Shown here piece by piece: positions 34,953 to 46,789 of a stretch of DNA of 64,000 nucleotides. Below the pieces are notes generated by a model. The model had not been told where the DNA came from. It searched no databases and saw nothing but the letters and a program-made list of their open reading frames with translations. Position 1 is the first letter of the stretch; each line of letters begins with the position of its first letter. A program made the translations under genes and the position numbers. This DNA comes from Plectrocnemia conspersa (Eukaryota; Arthropoda; Insecta; Trichoptera; Polycentropodidae): positions 496,001-560,000 of the forward strand of contig VTFK01000271.1 in NCBI GenBank assembly GCA_009617715.1, given 5' to 3'.

Positions 34953-35472
34953 ATCTAAGAAAACAATAAAATATACTAGGCATTCCTTACATTCAATGAA
35001 AGGATTAAATAGACAGATCTTAAAAACCTTTTTTAAATTGGCATACCAAGCATGAAAAATATAATTTTACGTTATTAAGTCATAATCTGCGGCAGGTCAG
35101 ATGCGTTTTTAATAAACAGTTCGAGTTTAAAAAAAACCTGCAATAAAAATAAGAGCTTAGCGTGCATGATAATAGACGAAGCATCACAATAGCTTTTTAA
35201 AATATTGTCATTATGTTTAATGACCAGAATGTATTATATTATAATAGTAATTAAAAACGATATGAATGCAATTTGTTTGAAAAATAACACGCTGACAGGT
35301 CAGGATGTCTATGTTATGTCGCTCGAGCACGATTCGGTCATTATTCACTAGTGTGAAAATCTGGCATACGACTAAGCTGGCGACTAACAAACATAACAGT
35401 CACATCCACCGTAATTGGTCGTAGCATAAAAGTAAACTTTCTCTGGATTGCGTAGCTAGTTTGTGCCAAATA

Positions 35473-36000
35473 CAGAGGTAGGGAACCTCCGGGCTACGAA
35501 CCGTATATGGCCCGCGAGATTATTTAGGTTAGATTGCTGCAGATAGGACTCAAAATTAAATTTATAATAATATTTTTTATATTAAAAAATGAAATTTAAT
35601 TATTTAATGATGTTATGAATTATGCTCAGCTGGCCGCCAAAAATGTTTTCGGAGATTTTTGATATTTTTTGCTGAATTTATCACTATGAAGCTCGGTGGT
35701 TAAGTCATAGGAACATGCTCATGAGATTTTACGAACTAAGCAATAAAATCAAGCAGTTCACGGAGATAAAAGGAAACCCTGTTAGTGAATTTAATGATAA
35801 TAAGTGTTTATGGTAGCCATTACTAAGTATCTTGCGGAGCTTCTAAGCTCTCTGATTCCAAATATGAGATAATTTAAAGCTAAATTGAGATTGAAAGGAC
35901 TAACATGGGCTAGTTAATTAAATATTTGATGAAAAATTGCAGACCTATTTATTTTTTAGTTGATTAATAATTATTTCGATCTCCCAGTCGCGATAGAAAT
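35473..36000 (+). pseudogene. Decayed hAT element with transposase fragment
   Basis: The interval starts with CAGAGGTAGGGAACCTCCGG and a TATATGGCCCGCGAGA segment, typical of hAT 5' tips. Frame 35697-35816 reads WLSHRNMLMRFYELSNKIKQ followed by FTEIKGNPVSEF and a stop. It matches the hAT segment WLS.G..L.RF.EL..EI..F...KG found in ZBED5/GTF2IRD2-type transposase relatives. A later frame near 35875 gives LNLRLKGL-like sequence, the expected following block. The 3' terminus was not found. Clearly non-functional. Confidence 0.6.
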
Positions 36001-36169
36001 TTATAAAAAAATCATTTGGTCCATTTGGGATTCAAATCTACTGGTATAACTTTGAGCTCTAGTAATCTTACTAAAAACAAAATGATTTCTAGATTTATGG
36101 ATACATTTCAAGCACCGTAAATAAGCACAGATTTATAATTTATATCCTCTGTTACATCAGTAGGTATCT

Positions 36170-36440
36170 ACCGGATTATTCTCAACCTGTGTGGAAAAGG
36201 CGAAGGGCACAATAAAAATGTATTCCCGACAAAAAGTTCGCCCCCGTGCGGACATATTCCCGACGTCATAACACGGAACGACAGGAGAATAAATCTATTT
36301 ATGCCCTCCACTTTGTTTCATTTCTTTACCCCTGCTACAACTATAATATACAACACGCACTTCTCCCCTGGTGATAAACGAGGGCTGCCACTTTTCTGAC
36401 GGCGTTTGCGAAACATGGTGAAGCGATGGGCGAAAATTTG
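36170..36440. promoter_or_regulatory. Candidate regulatory block
   Basis: GC-elevated, with paired TTCCCGAC words (36224 and 36253) and TGATAAACGAGGG. A 64-codon minus-strand frame has no recognisable domain. Confidence 0.25.
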
Positions 36441-36779
36441 TAGCCGGTTCACGTGTCAGTATGAAAAAAATATTTTTAGAAAACTGCATACTAGACCGAA
36501 AGATTTAATTTGAAGAATTTGGCTTAATAAAACGTAAAAATACGAAAAAGTGGCAATATGAAATGAAAAAATAATTTCATGTCGAACGAATGCCTGCACG
36601 TTCTTAAAAAATTGCCAAATTTTTGCTACGTAATAAATATATAATATTTAAAAAGAATATATATATATTTATAAAATAAATTGTATATATTTATAAAAAT
36701 AAATTGGTAAATTATGCAAATATTAAAAGGTGTTAATTCTCAAATTTAATCCAAAGGTTTCACATAATAAATTACTGTG

Positions 36780-37110
36780 TTTCGACCCCGGTATTAATTT
36801 CCAGCTTTGCCACAAAGCATTATTAAACTATCGTTTGGGTGTTGTATCAAAAGAGATAAGATCCCACGTTTGCGTAAAACAAAACGTATCTCACGATGTC
36901 TGACGGCGATAAGCCTCTCTTCAAATCCGGGTTAAATTAACCGCAATATCAATTTAACGTCGAGTTAAACAAGCCAAGCATTAGATATACGAATCGTTTT
37001 GTTTAAATTAGCAGTGAGCTACGATTTGATATTAATTTTGACTATACGATGTTACTTGTCAACGGGCAGTAAACGACTTACTTTGTCACGATTTTTCGTG
37101 AGATATTTAT
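36780..37110. promoter_or_regulatory. Candidate regulatory block
   Basis: Non-repetitive, GC-elevated block with GTATTAATTTCC, AAGAGATAAGATCCC and GGGTTAAATTAACCGC, the last containing a GGTTAAATTAACC near-palindrome. No coding frame. Confidence 0.25.
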
Positions 37111-37204
37111 CTATTATATAAAAACTAAATACAAGGTGATTGACCGAAATGATATTATGTCAAGCATTGAAAGGCTTTTCTAGATTGAAAATTTTTACAA
37201 GGAC

Positions 37205-37535
37205 CTATATTAATTTAACATTGCAGATAGATTCGATGTACATTATACATGTACATTCTATGTGTATGTATACATTTTTAATGTACAAAAAATGGTTTAG
37301 CTTCCCTGTCAGAAGCTCAGTCGGAGCTTTCGCGGCAACCTGATCCATGACCGGCTGGCGGATCAAAGTGCCGAGCCGCCAGTCGTCATCATCAAACAAA
37401 CTGTCAGTTCCCATAAACACATCGCCCACTGACAAACGGTGGCCAGGGCTTCCAAACGAGCGGACGCTGACCAAAAAAAGAGTTCTGTGACCGGATAGCC
37501 GTGTCCGCAATTTGGGAGCACGTGACGAATACGAT
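37205..37535 (-). other. GC-elevated island with 101-codon minus-strand open frame
   Basis: The minus strand has an open frame from 37510 to 37205 containing GDVFMGTDSLFDDDDWRLG and TLIRQPVMDQVAAKAPTEL. Codon and residue use in the central part looks more protein-like than most frames here, but I recognise no domain. The final third falls into AT-rich sequence, where the peptide becomes low complexity. No clear splice sites were identified. It may be a conserved non-coding block with chance openness. Confidence 0.25.
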
Positions 37536-37539
37536 ATTA

Positions 37540-38470
37540 TAAGAAATACCTATACGTAAAAAAATAGACAGGTTTTGAATAAAATAAGTAGAATTAAGGA
37601 TCTTTTATTTAAAAAATTATTACGTATATATTATATACTAATATGAACTATACACGTAATTTTGAGAGTCGGGTACAACCTTGAGAGTTTTTTACAGAAC
37701 CTGACCTCAGAAAGATTGAGAAAAATAAACGTTTTTTTCTTAATTTTGTATATGCGTATAAAGCTATTTCTGATGTTTCTATTTGAAAATCACTTCGAGA
37801 ATTATGATATTTCATTTTTTTCGATAAATTTGAAGGTTTCTCAAAAAATTAATTATCGGTCGAAATTAATTTCGTACGATTATTTTTAAATGGTTTTTAA
37901 CCATTGCAGTTTTAAGGACAAAATGTAATTTAAATCCGCTCAATTCACAGCTGCGTACAGAGCAGGTAGTTCAACACTTTGAAAACATTTTGACTATAGT
38001 TTTGCCATTATGGATTTTTTACCATTAAACATTTTGTTCGATTTTCTTGAATAATTGCCGGTCAACAAAGAGTTGGATATTTTTTCACAAGTTTCGCAAT
38101 AATACGCTGTTTCTTTGCAAGTTTTGCGGTTCTGTTCCTTAAATTCGTATTGTGATATGTTTAAATATATATTCTAAATTAAATAAAAATAATATTATAA
38201 TACAAAATATTTTACCAAAAAATACATTCTGGAATAAAAGGATCGTAGCAACAAATGGATTCTATATTTGGAACATAGATAATTCTCATATTTATGATTA
38301 CATTTAGAAATCTCATTTCTTATGGTATTTCTGATCGTTTTGAAGCTTCAATTAAAATATTAATATAATAGTCATCATCTTCACTATTTGATAGTTTGAG
38401 ACAAACTGTTGTACTTTTAATTAAAAAAAACACATCAATTAACTAATAAATGATAAAACCATCAAACCAG
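37540..38470. other. AT-rich spacer
   Basis: Background sequence, no feature recognised. Confidence 0.5.
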
Positions 38471-38474
38471 GGAG

Positions 38475-38565
38475 TAATTTTCGTTTACTGGTAATCCGGT
38501 ATTTTTTACCAATAACCGATTTACCGATAATTTACTGGTAAATTACAATTTTTTCATGAATTTTC
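38475..38565. repeat. TTTACYGGTAA-rich repeat, left part
   Basis: Contains GTTTACTGGTAATCCGG, TTTACCAATAACCG and ATTTACCGATAATTTACTGG in close succession. The same words occur at 39175-39225, beyond the R1 copy and about 220 bp of other sequence. The two blocks may be the halves of one repeat split by later insertions. Confidence 0.45.
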
Positions 38566-38887
38566 AGTAAGATGTTAGGTTAGACAAGTTTCTAAGGCAA
38601 AAATCGTTTCAGACTCTTTAATTTATTATACTGCTTTTAAATGACGATACTAGATTTTTCGTATACATATCATTAGTTGACATTTTAGCTTTGTAAAAAG
38701 TAGCAAAAGCGATGCATTACGCGCACACACATATGTAAATAATCACATGAGAGAGAAAGAAAGAGAGTTCTAAATATATGTATATAATAATGCATTTTTT
38801 TCTTATAATTACTTTTATTCCATTTTTTAATTTTTGAGAAATTGAAAGGTTAACTAACGAACTAGTATGTGAAAAATCGAGAATGTG

Positions 38888-39130
38888 GGGACCACACAGG
38901 CTCTCATTTTTGCGGGACCTTATTCTTGAAACTCGCGTTATTACTGTGACCAAAAGTGATTATTTAACAATAGTGTGATTACACGAAGGCTCTCGTTACG
39001 ACTAGAACTAAAGGGTTTCCTCATAAATAACACGCAATGATACTCTGGTGCATTGAATGAATATTTCTTTGTTATGAAACAGTCAAGGGAAACAATATAT
39101 CACCGGAAGACAAATGTCTTCCGGTGATAT
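38888..39130 (-). repeat. R1 family, truncated copy C
   Basis: Read on the minus strand it holds the last third of R1: TCACCGGAAGACA, CTTTGTT..ATTCATTCAATGCACC-type sequence, and TTAACGCGAG-like TAATAACGCGAGTTTCAAG and AATAAGGTCCC. It is truncated at its 5' side exactly at a perfect palindrome (39097-39130). Confidence 0.6.
39097..39130. repeat. Perfect 34-bp palindrome
   Basis: ATATCACCGGAAGACA, AA, then TGTCTTCCGGTGATAT: two 16-base arms with a 2-base centre and no mismatch. The left arm is R1 sequence (compare 49458-49475). The right arm is therefore an inverted duplication made at the truncation point. Confidence 0.9.
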
Positions 39131-39174
39131 CATTTCTAAGTCAGGAGCGGGATAATTCGCTACGAATGTTTTGT

Positions 39175-39225
39175 GAATTTACCGATAAGTTAAAATTTAC
39201 TGGTAATTTACCGATCTATATTTTC
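39175..39225. repeat. TTTACYGGTAA-rich repeat, right part
   Basis: ATTTACCGATAAGTT and AATTTACTGGTAATTTACCG repeat the words of 38475-38565 in the same orientation. Confidence 0.45.
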
Positions 39226-39769
39226 GAGCATCAAAAATGGTCTGTCTAGCATTCCTAGGTAGACCATTTTTTATTAATTCCAGTTGATGAATGAATGAAA
39301 ATAGCTTGAAAAAATGTAGAGTCCACCTTGACATAGGAGTTCAAAGGGTTATTAAATAAATATATCAAAAATATTACTCTTTTTCATCAGGGCTACAAAT
39401 ATCACATATAGATATGACGCGGCAATCTACGTTTTTTCAGAATTTTGCATCACTGTAATATATCGTGATAAAATAAAAAAAAATAATAATTAGACCGTTG
39501 ATATTACATAACGGAATATATATTATATACACAATTAAATAAAGAAAAATACTTTGTTGCTAGCAGAGCAGAATAAAAAATAACTTATTTTTTTTTTTTT
39601 AGGTAAAACATACATTAATATTTATAATAATGAAAAAATGGTAAATATACGACCGCTAATGAGAGTTGAATGCCATTTTGATAGACTTGATGTCATCATG
39701 TAATTTTAATAATTCAAAACAAATAGCCGCAAAACACGCAGCTTATCATAATTAAGCAATAAATTTAAA

Positions 39770-40440
39770 AAAAATATGCTTGATATAACCGAGAGATACC
39801 TTTTCGAGGCTGCGATAAAACGCAATTAGCTCGGTTATTAATTAAACCGCTCTTAATATTAATGACAGTCAACTGTCAGCGTAACGAGTTAAAACCGTCA
39901 TCCGACGCCTTCGCGAAATAAATACCATAAATGATAAAAGTTTTAAATCAAAGTAAGAAGTGTACAAGGTCCGCGGATCGTTTGCCATAAGTCAAGCAGC
40001 CTCCTCTGTCCTCCCCCCATGACGGGCTTGTAATAACCATAATAAAGAGCAAGAGAGCGCAAACAACCATAAAGCTTTTATTTACGGCCAGCTTGAAAGA
40101 GACATCCAGCATATTTGTAGCGTGGAGGCCGTAAAACGTTATGACTATTGCATGCATATGGCCGTTGGCATTATGTCGACGTGTTTCTGTTTTATTTAAA
40201 TCATTCCCCCCAGAGCTGGGCCTCACAGTCATACTGCTGCTAATGCCATTCAATTACGTACCGAACCAAACAACCACCGCTTCCAGGGATGTCCGATTTT
40301 TCAGGAATGAGATCAAAGGAGTCGCTGGGCAAAAATACATTCCAGTGTATTATAATATTCAAAACGATCCCTTTGATTGTAATTTTATTTTTATACGCTC
40401 AATCAAGGGGTGGATGGACTTTGAATGGATAATGAAATAC
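39770..40440. promoter_or_regulatory. Long GC-elevated island
   Basis: Begins with AATTAGCTCGGTTATTAATT and TTAATATTAATGACAG, then GC-elevated sequence to about 40400 with AAAGCTTTTATTTACGGCC and CATATGGCC. Two overlapping ~100-codon frames on opposite strands (39948-40253 minus, 40141-40443 plus) mostly mirror each other and show no known domain. Their overlap argues that at least one is chance. I favour conserved non-coding DNA. Confidence 0.33.
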
Positions 40441-40589
40441 TAAATAAACAGTACATTGACTTCATGTTGTTTTGATTCAGCAACATATTTCTAATTATAT
40501 TCAATTTCGAATTTCGCACTTTTTTCCTGTCAAATATATTTCTCATATATAGCAAAACTAATTAATACATATACACCATCAATCACCAT

Positions 40590-40990
40590 ATGTTTATCAT
40601 ACGTTTCAAGTAGCGGTTGCCCAAAGTGGTTCGCGTAAATCTTCCCAAAGGTGATCCCTAATGTAAGCCATGTGTAAAATGGCGATGTTCACAAGCATAA
40701 ATGTTTGTCTACCATCAGCCGACGACTGCTGCCTTATGTGTGTATATCAATATCCACTATATAAGCACATTACCACACGCGTGTGTATATTATACACCCA
40801 TGAATCTCAAGGGGTTCGATGAATGAAAAACTACACGCGGTGAATGAAATCTTTTTAAAGCACGCACGCGGTAGCCGTTGAGAGTTGACAAGTTTCAAGT
40901 GCTAACATCTTCTAGCTATTATCTTGCACGGCTATGCTTCGGATAATGGCGTCTGTGAAGTGTCTTTCTTACGACCACTTCACATTATCT
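40590..40990. promoter_or_regulatory. Candidate regulatory block
   Basis: GC-elevated sequence with ACACGCGGTGAATGAAAT and AAGCACGCACGCGGTAGC, two related words about 30 bp apart. No coding frame. The words superficially recall miR-124 but do not match it. Confidence 0.22.
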
Positions 40991-40999
40991 TTATTTGGA

Positions 41000-41635
41000 T
41001 ATAAAGTCTGAGATGGAAATGAAGACAAAAACGTGATATTACTTTACATTAACTATTGAGATGAGTAATTGTGCATTTGAGTACTTTCAACTTATTCTGA
41101 TATTAATATAAAGATAATTGCAAATTTAAAGTAAATATGTTTTAGTGTAATTAAATATACAATTTAGCGTTACTAATAGATAAAAAAGTCTCAACCTACT
41201 TGACTTTTTACAAATTAATGATCAATTTATGTGAATTTTTTGAATTGAAAGTTTATTTTTTCTTTTTATACCTAAAAAATAATATAAATAGCAAGAATAA
41301 TTTCAACATCCAATACAATAAGACTGATTTAACCTTTAGATCTTCGTATAATAGTCTCATTCATATAGCACAATGGAACATTATCGGCTTGATATTTAAT
41401 ACATTACAAGAAATGATGGCTATAAATAACAATATTTAAAGATGGGAGTATTATAATACGATGAACATTTAATACGTATTGGAAAGTGATGTACATTCTT
41501 GTTAACTGTTAAGTCAAAATATATTTTATTTATAATACATTTTTATTAAAATCTAAAACACAAAATTAATTTCAGCTCATATATGTATTATAAATACAGT
41601 TTTAGATATGATATATCTAATAAATCCAAATAAAT
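41000..41635. other. AT-rich spacer
   Basis: AT-rich background. A 79-codon frame at 41200-41439 is lysine-, asparagine- and isoleucine-rich, as expected of AT-rich noise. Confidence 0.5.
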
Positions 41636-41639
41636 AAGA

Positions 41640-41990
41640 AATATCTTAAAATACCAGTGGGCCCAGGTTGGAGCCTTGAGGAACACCCCAAGGGTGAAAT
41701 TTTGTTTCGAATATCGGTTTGGAATATTTCCTCAGTTTGCATTCTATTCCCAACAATTGGAAATTAAGCTTATTTCATTCGTTACTTATCGCAAATATTG
41801 AAATTATACTCGAAACATTACCAATCATTTAAAAGCTTTATAAATGTTGTATTCCTTCTAGAATCAAGTTAACTATTTGACTTTCTGTCCATCAATAACT
41901 TAAACTGATTAATTGTGGTCTTTGAATAATATTTTTTAAATTTATTACATCATCATCCATTGCTTAAATAGTTTTATTTAGAGGAAGAAA
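41640..41990 (-). pseudogene. Non-LTR reverse transcriptase relic
   Basis: Minus-strand positions 41687-41649 read GVPQGSNLGPLVF, an almost perfect copy of the reverse transcriptase block GVPQGS.LGPLLF. Upstream on that strand the same frame gives KYSKPIFETKFHPW, corresponding to the strand before this block, and CKLR resembling the YL..R.Q segment. The YADD box that should follow is not visible. A jockey-like clade is likely but not proven. Confidence 0.68.
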
Positions 41991-42469
41991 CAATATATGT
42001 ATTTTTTTATAGTCACATGGCGGATGTTTATATTTTGAAAATATTCTTTAAGGTGTTTGGGTTTTTACTGTAAGAAATTATAATTAGTTTGATTTCGCAA
42101 TCTCCAGCATCATTTCTATCATGAAATGATAGCATATATTTGGATACTTAATAACCTGACAAAGATCTTGTTGGGGTATGTATGACTGATCTGGATTCCA
42201 AGCTTCCAATCTTGTTAGGGACATTACATACCACATAGGTGCGTACAAAAAAAGCGCAGCGAAATTATGAAAAAAGTTATTTTAATTGCATACTGTATTT
42301 TTTTCTACACATTTGTGATGTATAATATTATAAACATAAAAGATATAAATATATAAATCTACCTAAAATATAAGATCTAATTAAAATTGCAGATTGGAAG
42401 TTCTTATTAAATGCCTTTGATTTAGTTGTTTATGATTATTGGTCACATCGAAAAAAAAACACCCGGGCG

Positions 42470-42720
42470 TTTTTGAGTGATGAAGGGCTTCGGCTCGTTA
42501 GTAGCGACGCCAATTTTTGACTTGGTCATTATTAATGACATACCCAATCCGACGCCATTTATACAAGATAAAGCATCTAGCCACCAGTTTTATTTATTAC
42601 CAGGTATACCTGATAAAGTTTATGGCCATGCAGAGGGCAGGTGCTGCTCCTGGTCCATGATTCTCAACATGCGGATTCTGCATATCTTGATTAATTTTGA
42701 TTTATTTATTAATAATTAAA
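42470..42720. promoter_or_regulatory. Candidate regulatory block
   Basis: Short GC-elevated block with GACTTGGTCATTATTAATG, TTACCAGGTATACCTG and TTTATGGCC. An 80-codon plus-strand frame spans it without recognisable domain. Confidence 0.25.
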
Positions 42721-42724
42721 GAAA

Positions 42725-44085
42725 ATACTCAAAATCTTTGTTACAACTTCAAAGATGGTTATGTTAATTATAATGTGTATGAAAACAATAATAACGCTAA
42801 TAAAAAAAATTTATTTTATAAAAAAAAGAACAGCAAAGTATTTATAATATAGCTTTCACTTACCAGGTGTTACAATGAAGCTGAAGCCTGTTTAATTTTA
42901 AAAATAAACTTAAATAAAGAAAATTGAATCCACACAAAGAACCTGGTGTTTGATTAGTTAACTTTTTTAATGCCGCGCGAGCATTTTGTCGCTCGATGCG
43001 GTCAGTTTTTCATTGTGGTGTCGCATTTTAACAAAAATATACATTTATTACGAGCAGAACTGGCATTTTAAAAATATATGGCACGAGTTAATAACTTTAA
43101 TTGTGGTTCAATTCACTATCATGATAGACGAGTGGTAATATATCTTTGAATATTTACCTAAAAGACCTAGGTTCGTATTCCACTTAAACCTTGGTGTTTT
43201 TTTAATTTCTATTGTATCTGGGAGATCAAAATGAGTGATTATTATATAAATAAAATTCTGATTCGTCATCACAGATTAGATTTACCTAAATTAAATCAAG
43301 ATAGGTCGTACATATTAGTTAGTACCAATTCTCTAATAATGACCTAGTTCAGCTCATAGATAATATTTTATACGTAATAAAAAAATTTATTAACAATTAG
43401 CCACATTTCTTATAAAAAAGTTTTAGCAGCTGGAGACTTAGCAACACTGTCAGGGATCATTTATAATCTGGATTTTTTATCATTGGAAAGACATCGACTG
43501 GCATTTGTTAATGGATCATTTGAAAGATGCTTATAGTTATAGCATTAATATATCTAATTAGTGTAATAATTACACTTTTTTGGCATATAGAAAATACTAA
43601 AAATAATTTGATTTATTACGCTTTTAACACTATTTGTGAAAAGTATTTCTTTCTCGCTCACGGATGGTTTTGTCAGTTTCTTTAGTGAAGTTACAAAATT
43701 TTCTGTAAACCAAAAAAATATAGCGAAATCAATTTATTACTGAGCTCAGTTATAATAATTGGTCTTTAAGCCGCAATTGCGTTATGAAGACTGATGTATA
43801 ACAGAAAAAGCTCAATATAAGCGGAAATAAACAATTTATTTACATTCTTAACTTAAGAATAGATAGAATCAGGTTTAAATTTTAATATAAACTTTTACAT
43901 TTAGCACATAAACTAAAATTTCAGCAACCTTGAACACGTATTTATTTATGTTTATAGTTTTTAACCTTGATTATATTTAACTACTGTGGCTCTTCGGATC
44001 TTGATACATCATTAACTATTGCTTAAAATGCATTTATATTTAAAACACTGTTTTATAAACAGCTTCCATGCATAAATATTGCAAT
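42725..44085. other. AT-rich spacer
   Basis: Background. At 43126-43182 there are A-box-like (TAGACGAGTGG) and B-box-like (GGTTCGTATTCC) words that could mark a decayed tRNA-derived SINE head, but no cloverleaf could be drawn. No other feature. Confidence 0.4.
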
Positions 44086-44098
44086 AAATCTATTTTAG

Positions 44099-44592
44099 GG
44101 GGACCCGACAAAGCCGCGCCGGACAATCCCGCGCCGATTAAGCCGCCCTGATATAGCCGCGCAAGACAATCCCGCGCAATACAACCTCGACAACCGCGAC
44201 GATAAAGCCGTGCCGACATTGCCGCGCAAATCAAAATTATAAAATTGAATAAAATGAAAGAAAATGATTTTTTTTTAATTCTCATTATTTTGTTTTGTGG
44301 ACAGCTCTATCACTAGTGATTCGCTTTTTGAACAGTTAGTGATGATGTAGATGTAGATGATGCTGGACAGTTACAAAATATACCGAAATTAAAATAAATC
44401 AATACAATATCATTAAAAAAAAGTTTAGGTTGTTTGGTTTTTATATTTGAAATTCGGCGCGAACGGTAGCGAAAACCATGTTATAAATTTGTAATTATTA
44501 ATAAATAAAAACCATGTTATAAAATGAATTTTGTTTTGACTTTGCGCGGCTATGACGGTGCGGGATTGTCCTGCGCGGCTTTGTCGGGGTAC
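44099..44592. mobile_element. Foldback-type element, 494 bp, MULE-like duplication
   Basis: Flanked by the perfect direct repeat TCTATTTTAG (44089-44098 and 44593-44602), a 10-bp target duplication. The ends are inverted: GGGGACCCGACAAAGCCGCG on the left, the complement of GTACCCCGACAAAGCCGCGC on the right. Inside both lies GGACAATCCCGC. The left arm (44099-44228) is a run of ~15-bp GC-rich units such as GACAAAGCCGCGCCG, GACAATCCCGCGCCG and TATAGCCGCGCAAG. The right arm is shorter (about 44535-44592). Arms of short direct repeats with 9-10-bp duplications are the signature of Drosophila FB elements, members of the MuDR/MULE group. The AT-rich middle codes for nothing. Confidence 0.78.
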
Positions 44593-44604
44593 TCTATTTT
44601 AGAC

Positions 44605-45600
44605 AAAGTAAATTATTTTGTATATCATTTTCATTGGTTTTAATGCATTGCATTGTCGTTTTTTTTCCATATATTTATAGAATATATAACCGCCAAAAAT
44701 GAATGCATTAAATATAGAATAACACGCAAAAAATCCTGATTGGTAACTTTATCACAAGGAAAAAATGTGCAGTGAATTTTGAATCAATAAATATCTACTA
44801 AATTTATCTAGTCTTCTACTTTTCTCAAAGGCGGTTTTTTTTACTTTTTTCGTAAACTTTTCTGACAAGTTGAAATAAAGTAATTAAGTTATTTCGTAAT
44901 GATACTTTCAAAGACAATGTTCAATTTACTGCATCTTTTAAGAATATGAATAAAAATTGCGTGAGTTATTATGTATAAATAATGTTTATATATAAATTAT
45001 CGTATTTATGTTGACATTATATATCATACAGAATATTGTATTTTATATCATTCCACACTTTAAGTTCAGAAAGCGGACATAAATCTTGTACGTTTTTTTT
45101 ATGCCTCTCTTTCCAATGTCCAACCTCCCACTTTAATATTTCGTCGATGATAAACGATCATTGCGTGCGAGTTTTCTTTAGGCCTAACGTGTTAATTAAC
45201 CTTGTTTTAAAAATGAGTAAATCAAAGTGGCTATTTCCTAAAACGCGCCAAGGGGAGACTGGAATTATAAATTAGATGGCAAAAATAACGATATTTCTAG
45301 CTTAAACATCATCAACAAGTGTATATTATAAAATTTATGAAATATTTTTCAAAGCCAAAAACAGATTTTTTTTTTTTATATAAACGCTAATCACATTAAA
45401 TTTAAATATATAGTTGTCACAAAAAATAGAAATTATATCAGTAAAATTCGCCAAAACTAACTAAGATTAATATTGATTTTTACATATAATTTTCTTGATG
45501 ATATATTGGGAATTAAAATATAAGTTGTATAAAGATTTTTTTTTAATAACCAAGTATTCAATTAAGTTATTTAATAACGTATTGTATTAAATTGTTATTG
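44605..45600. other. Spacer
   Basis: AT-rich, with a small GC-elevated patch at 45050-45270 that has a 79-codon frame of no recognisable family. Confidence 0.45.
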
Positions 45601-45609
45601 TTTGTGATT

Positions 45610-46110
45610 TATGTGTCAGGATCAACCGATACGATAATTACATCTTTCTAAATATAGTTATACATCACAAACACAGCTGTTGTAAATCGTTTAAACAGCA
45701 ATAACATTTCAGTCACGCTTTTGATTAATACACGTGTAATTTGGATCGAGCACGCCCGCGGGCTACTTTTAAACGCGCCACCCCTGCACGTTCGACCCTC
45801 GTCTCCCCACATTTGTACGTGCATCGTGACCGATGGCAATAAATAAAAACGTGTAAGGCACTATTAATAATTACCAGTTTTAGCCTTTGACAGTTGATAT
45901 ATTGCTTTGAATAAATCAGCGTTTAATAGGAAGTATTAATTATATTTGGAAATATTATGTTAAGTTTGCGCCCGAGACAAACGATCGCGATAATCGGAGA
46001 GAAATAAATCGTTTCTTTACAGTTACCCCATTGTTTAATTGGACAAAGGGAGGGGAATTATTAACCGTAGATCATAAATCAATATTATTTTTGGGTAAAG
46101 AGATTAACGC
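45610..46110. promoter_or_regulatory. Candidate regulatory block
   Basis: A GC-rich core (CGAGCACGCCCGCGGGC, 45748-45764) is followed by CGTGACCGATGGCAATAAA, AGTATTAATTATATTTGG and CGATCGCGATAATCGG, then GTTTAATTGGACAAAGGG. No coding domain. Confidence 0.28.
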
Positions 46111-46789
46111 GATTGTTTTTAATTTTGTTTAATTTGATAACATAATATTGTAATTATACTTATAAACGTATCTGTTAAAGGTAGATTATATTGTTTTTAA
46201 TTAGGTTTGATTTTTTATATACGTTTGCTTAACATGATCATTATAAATATAATTATTTTTAATAACAGTAGGTTAATAATAATGAATCAGTCTACAAAGT
46301 GTCGTAATGGAGTGCTGTCAATTAAAGTTACAGCAGGTTTGAGTTAATAACGTTGAAACCATGATCTTTGATTTTAGATGGAAGGTTTATAATATTTACA
46401 CTTCTTGAAAACTTTATTACTAAATACATAATAAAGTATTATATATAAAGACATTTTACAAAAATAATACATTAGACATCTTGTGTCATTAGACGTTTCT
46501 ATCTGCAGATTTTTTTAAGTGTCAACAGTATGATTTAACAATTTATGTAATTTATGGTTGCTTTAGTGCTATGTCGTCTTAGTTTCCAAATCATTTTAAA
46601 GATTGAATCGCTCTTAGACGTTCTAAGTATAGTCCAATTGAAAGTGAAGCTCTAAGATAGCGATTTTGCTTCTATATCATCGAGGATAGGGGAGTAAACC
46701 AATGTTCATTTTATTATTTTAACAATCCAGATCATTTGAAGCGAAAGTTTAATCTTTATTTGTCTAGTAAATATCTTAAAAAATATTTC

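Noticed and set aside
38400..39230. The TTTACYGGTAA blocks as ends of one transposon containing R1 copy C
   Set aside because: The two blocks are in direct, not inverted, orientation and no target duplication brackets them, so only the repeats themselves are reported.
39948..40443. Two ~100-codon frames on opposite strands
   Set aside because: They mirror the same DNA, show no domain, and are explained by the GC-elevated island having fewer chance stops.
40830..40875. Words resembling miR-124 (GCACGCGGTGAATGCC)
   Set aside because: The similarity is split over two different words, and there is no mature-length match or hairpin.
43120..43190. Second tRNA/SINE-like pair (TAGACGAGTGG ... GGTTCGTATTCC)
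   Set aside because: No cloverleaf and no second copy of the downstream body in the window, so a SINE cannot be claimed.
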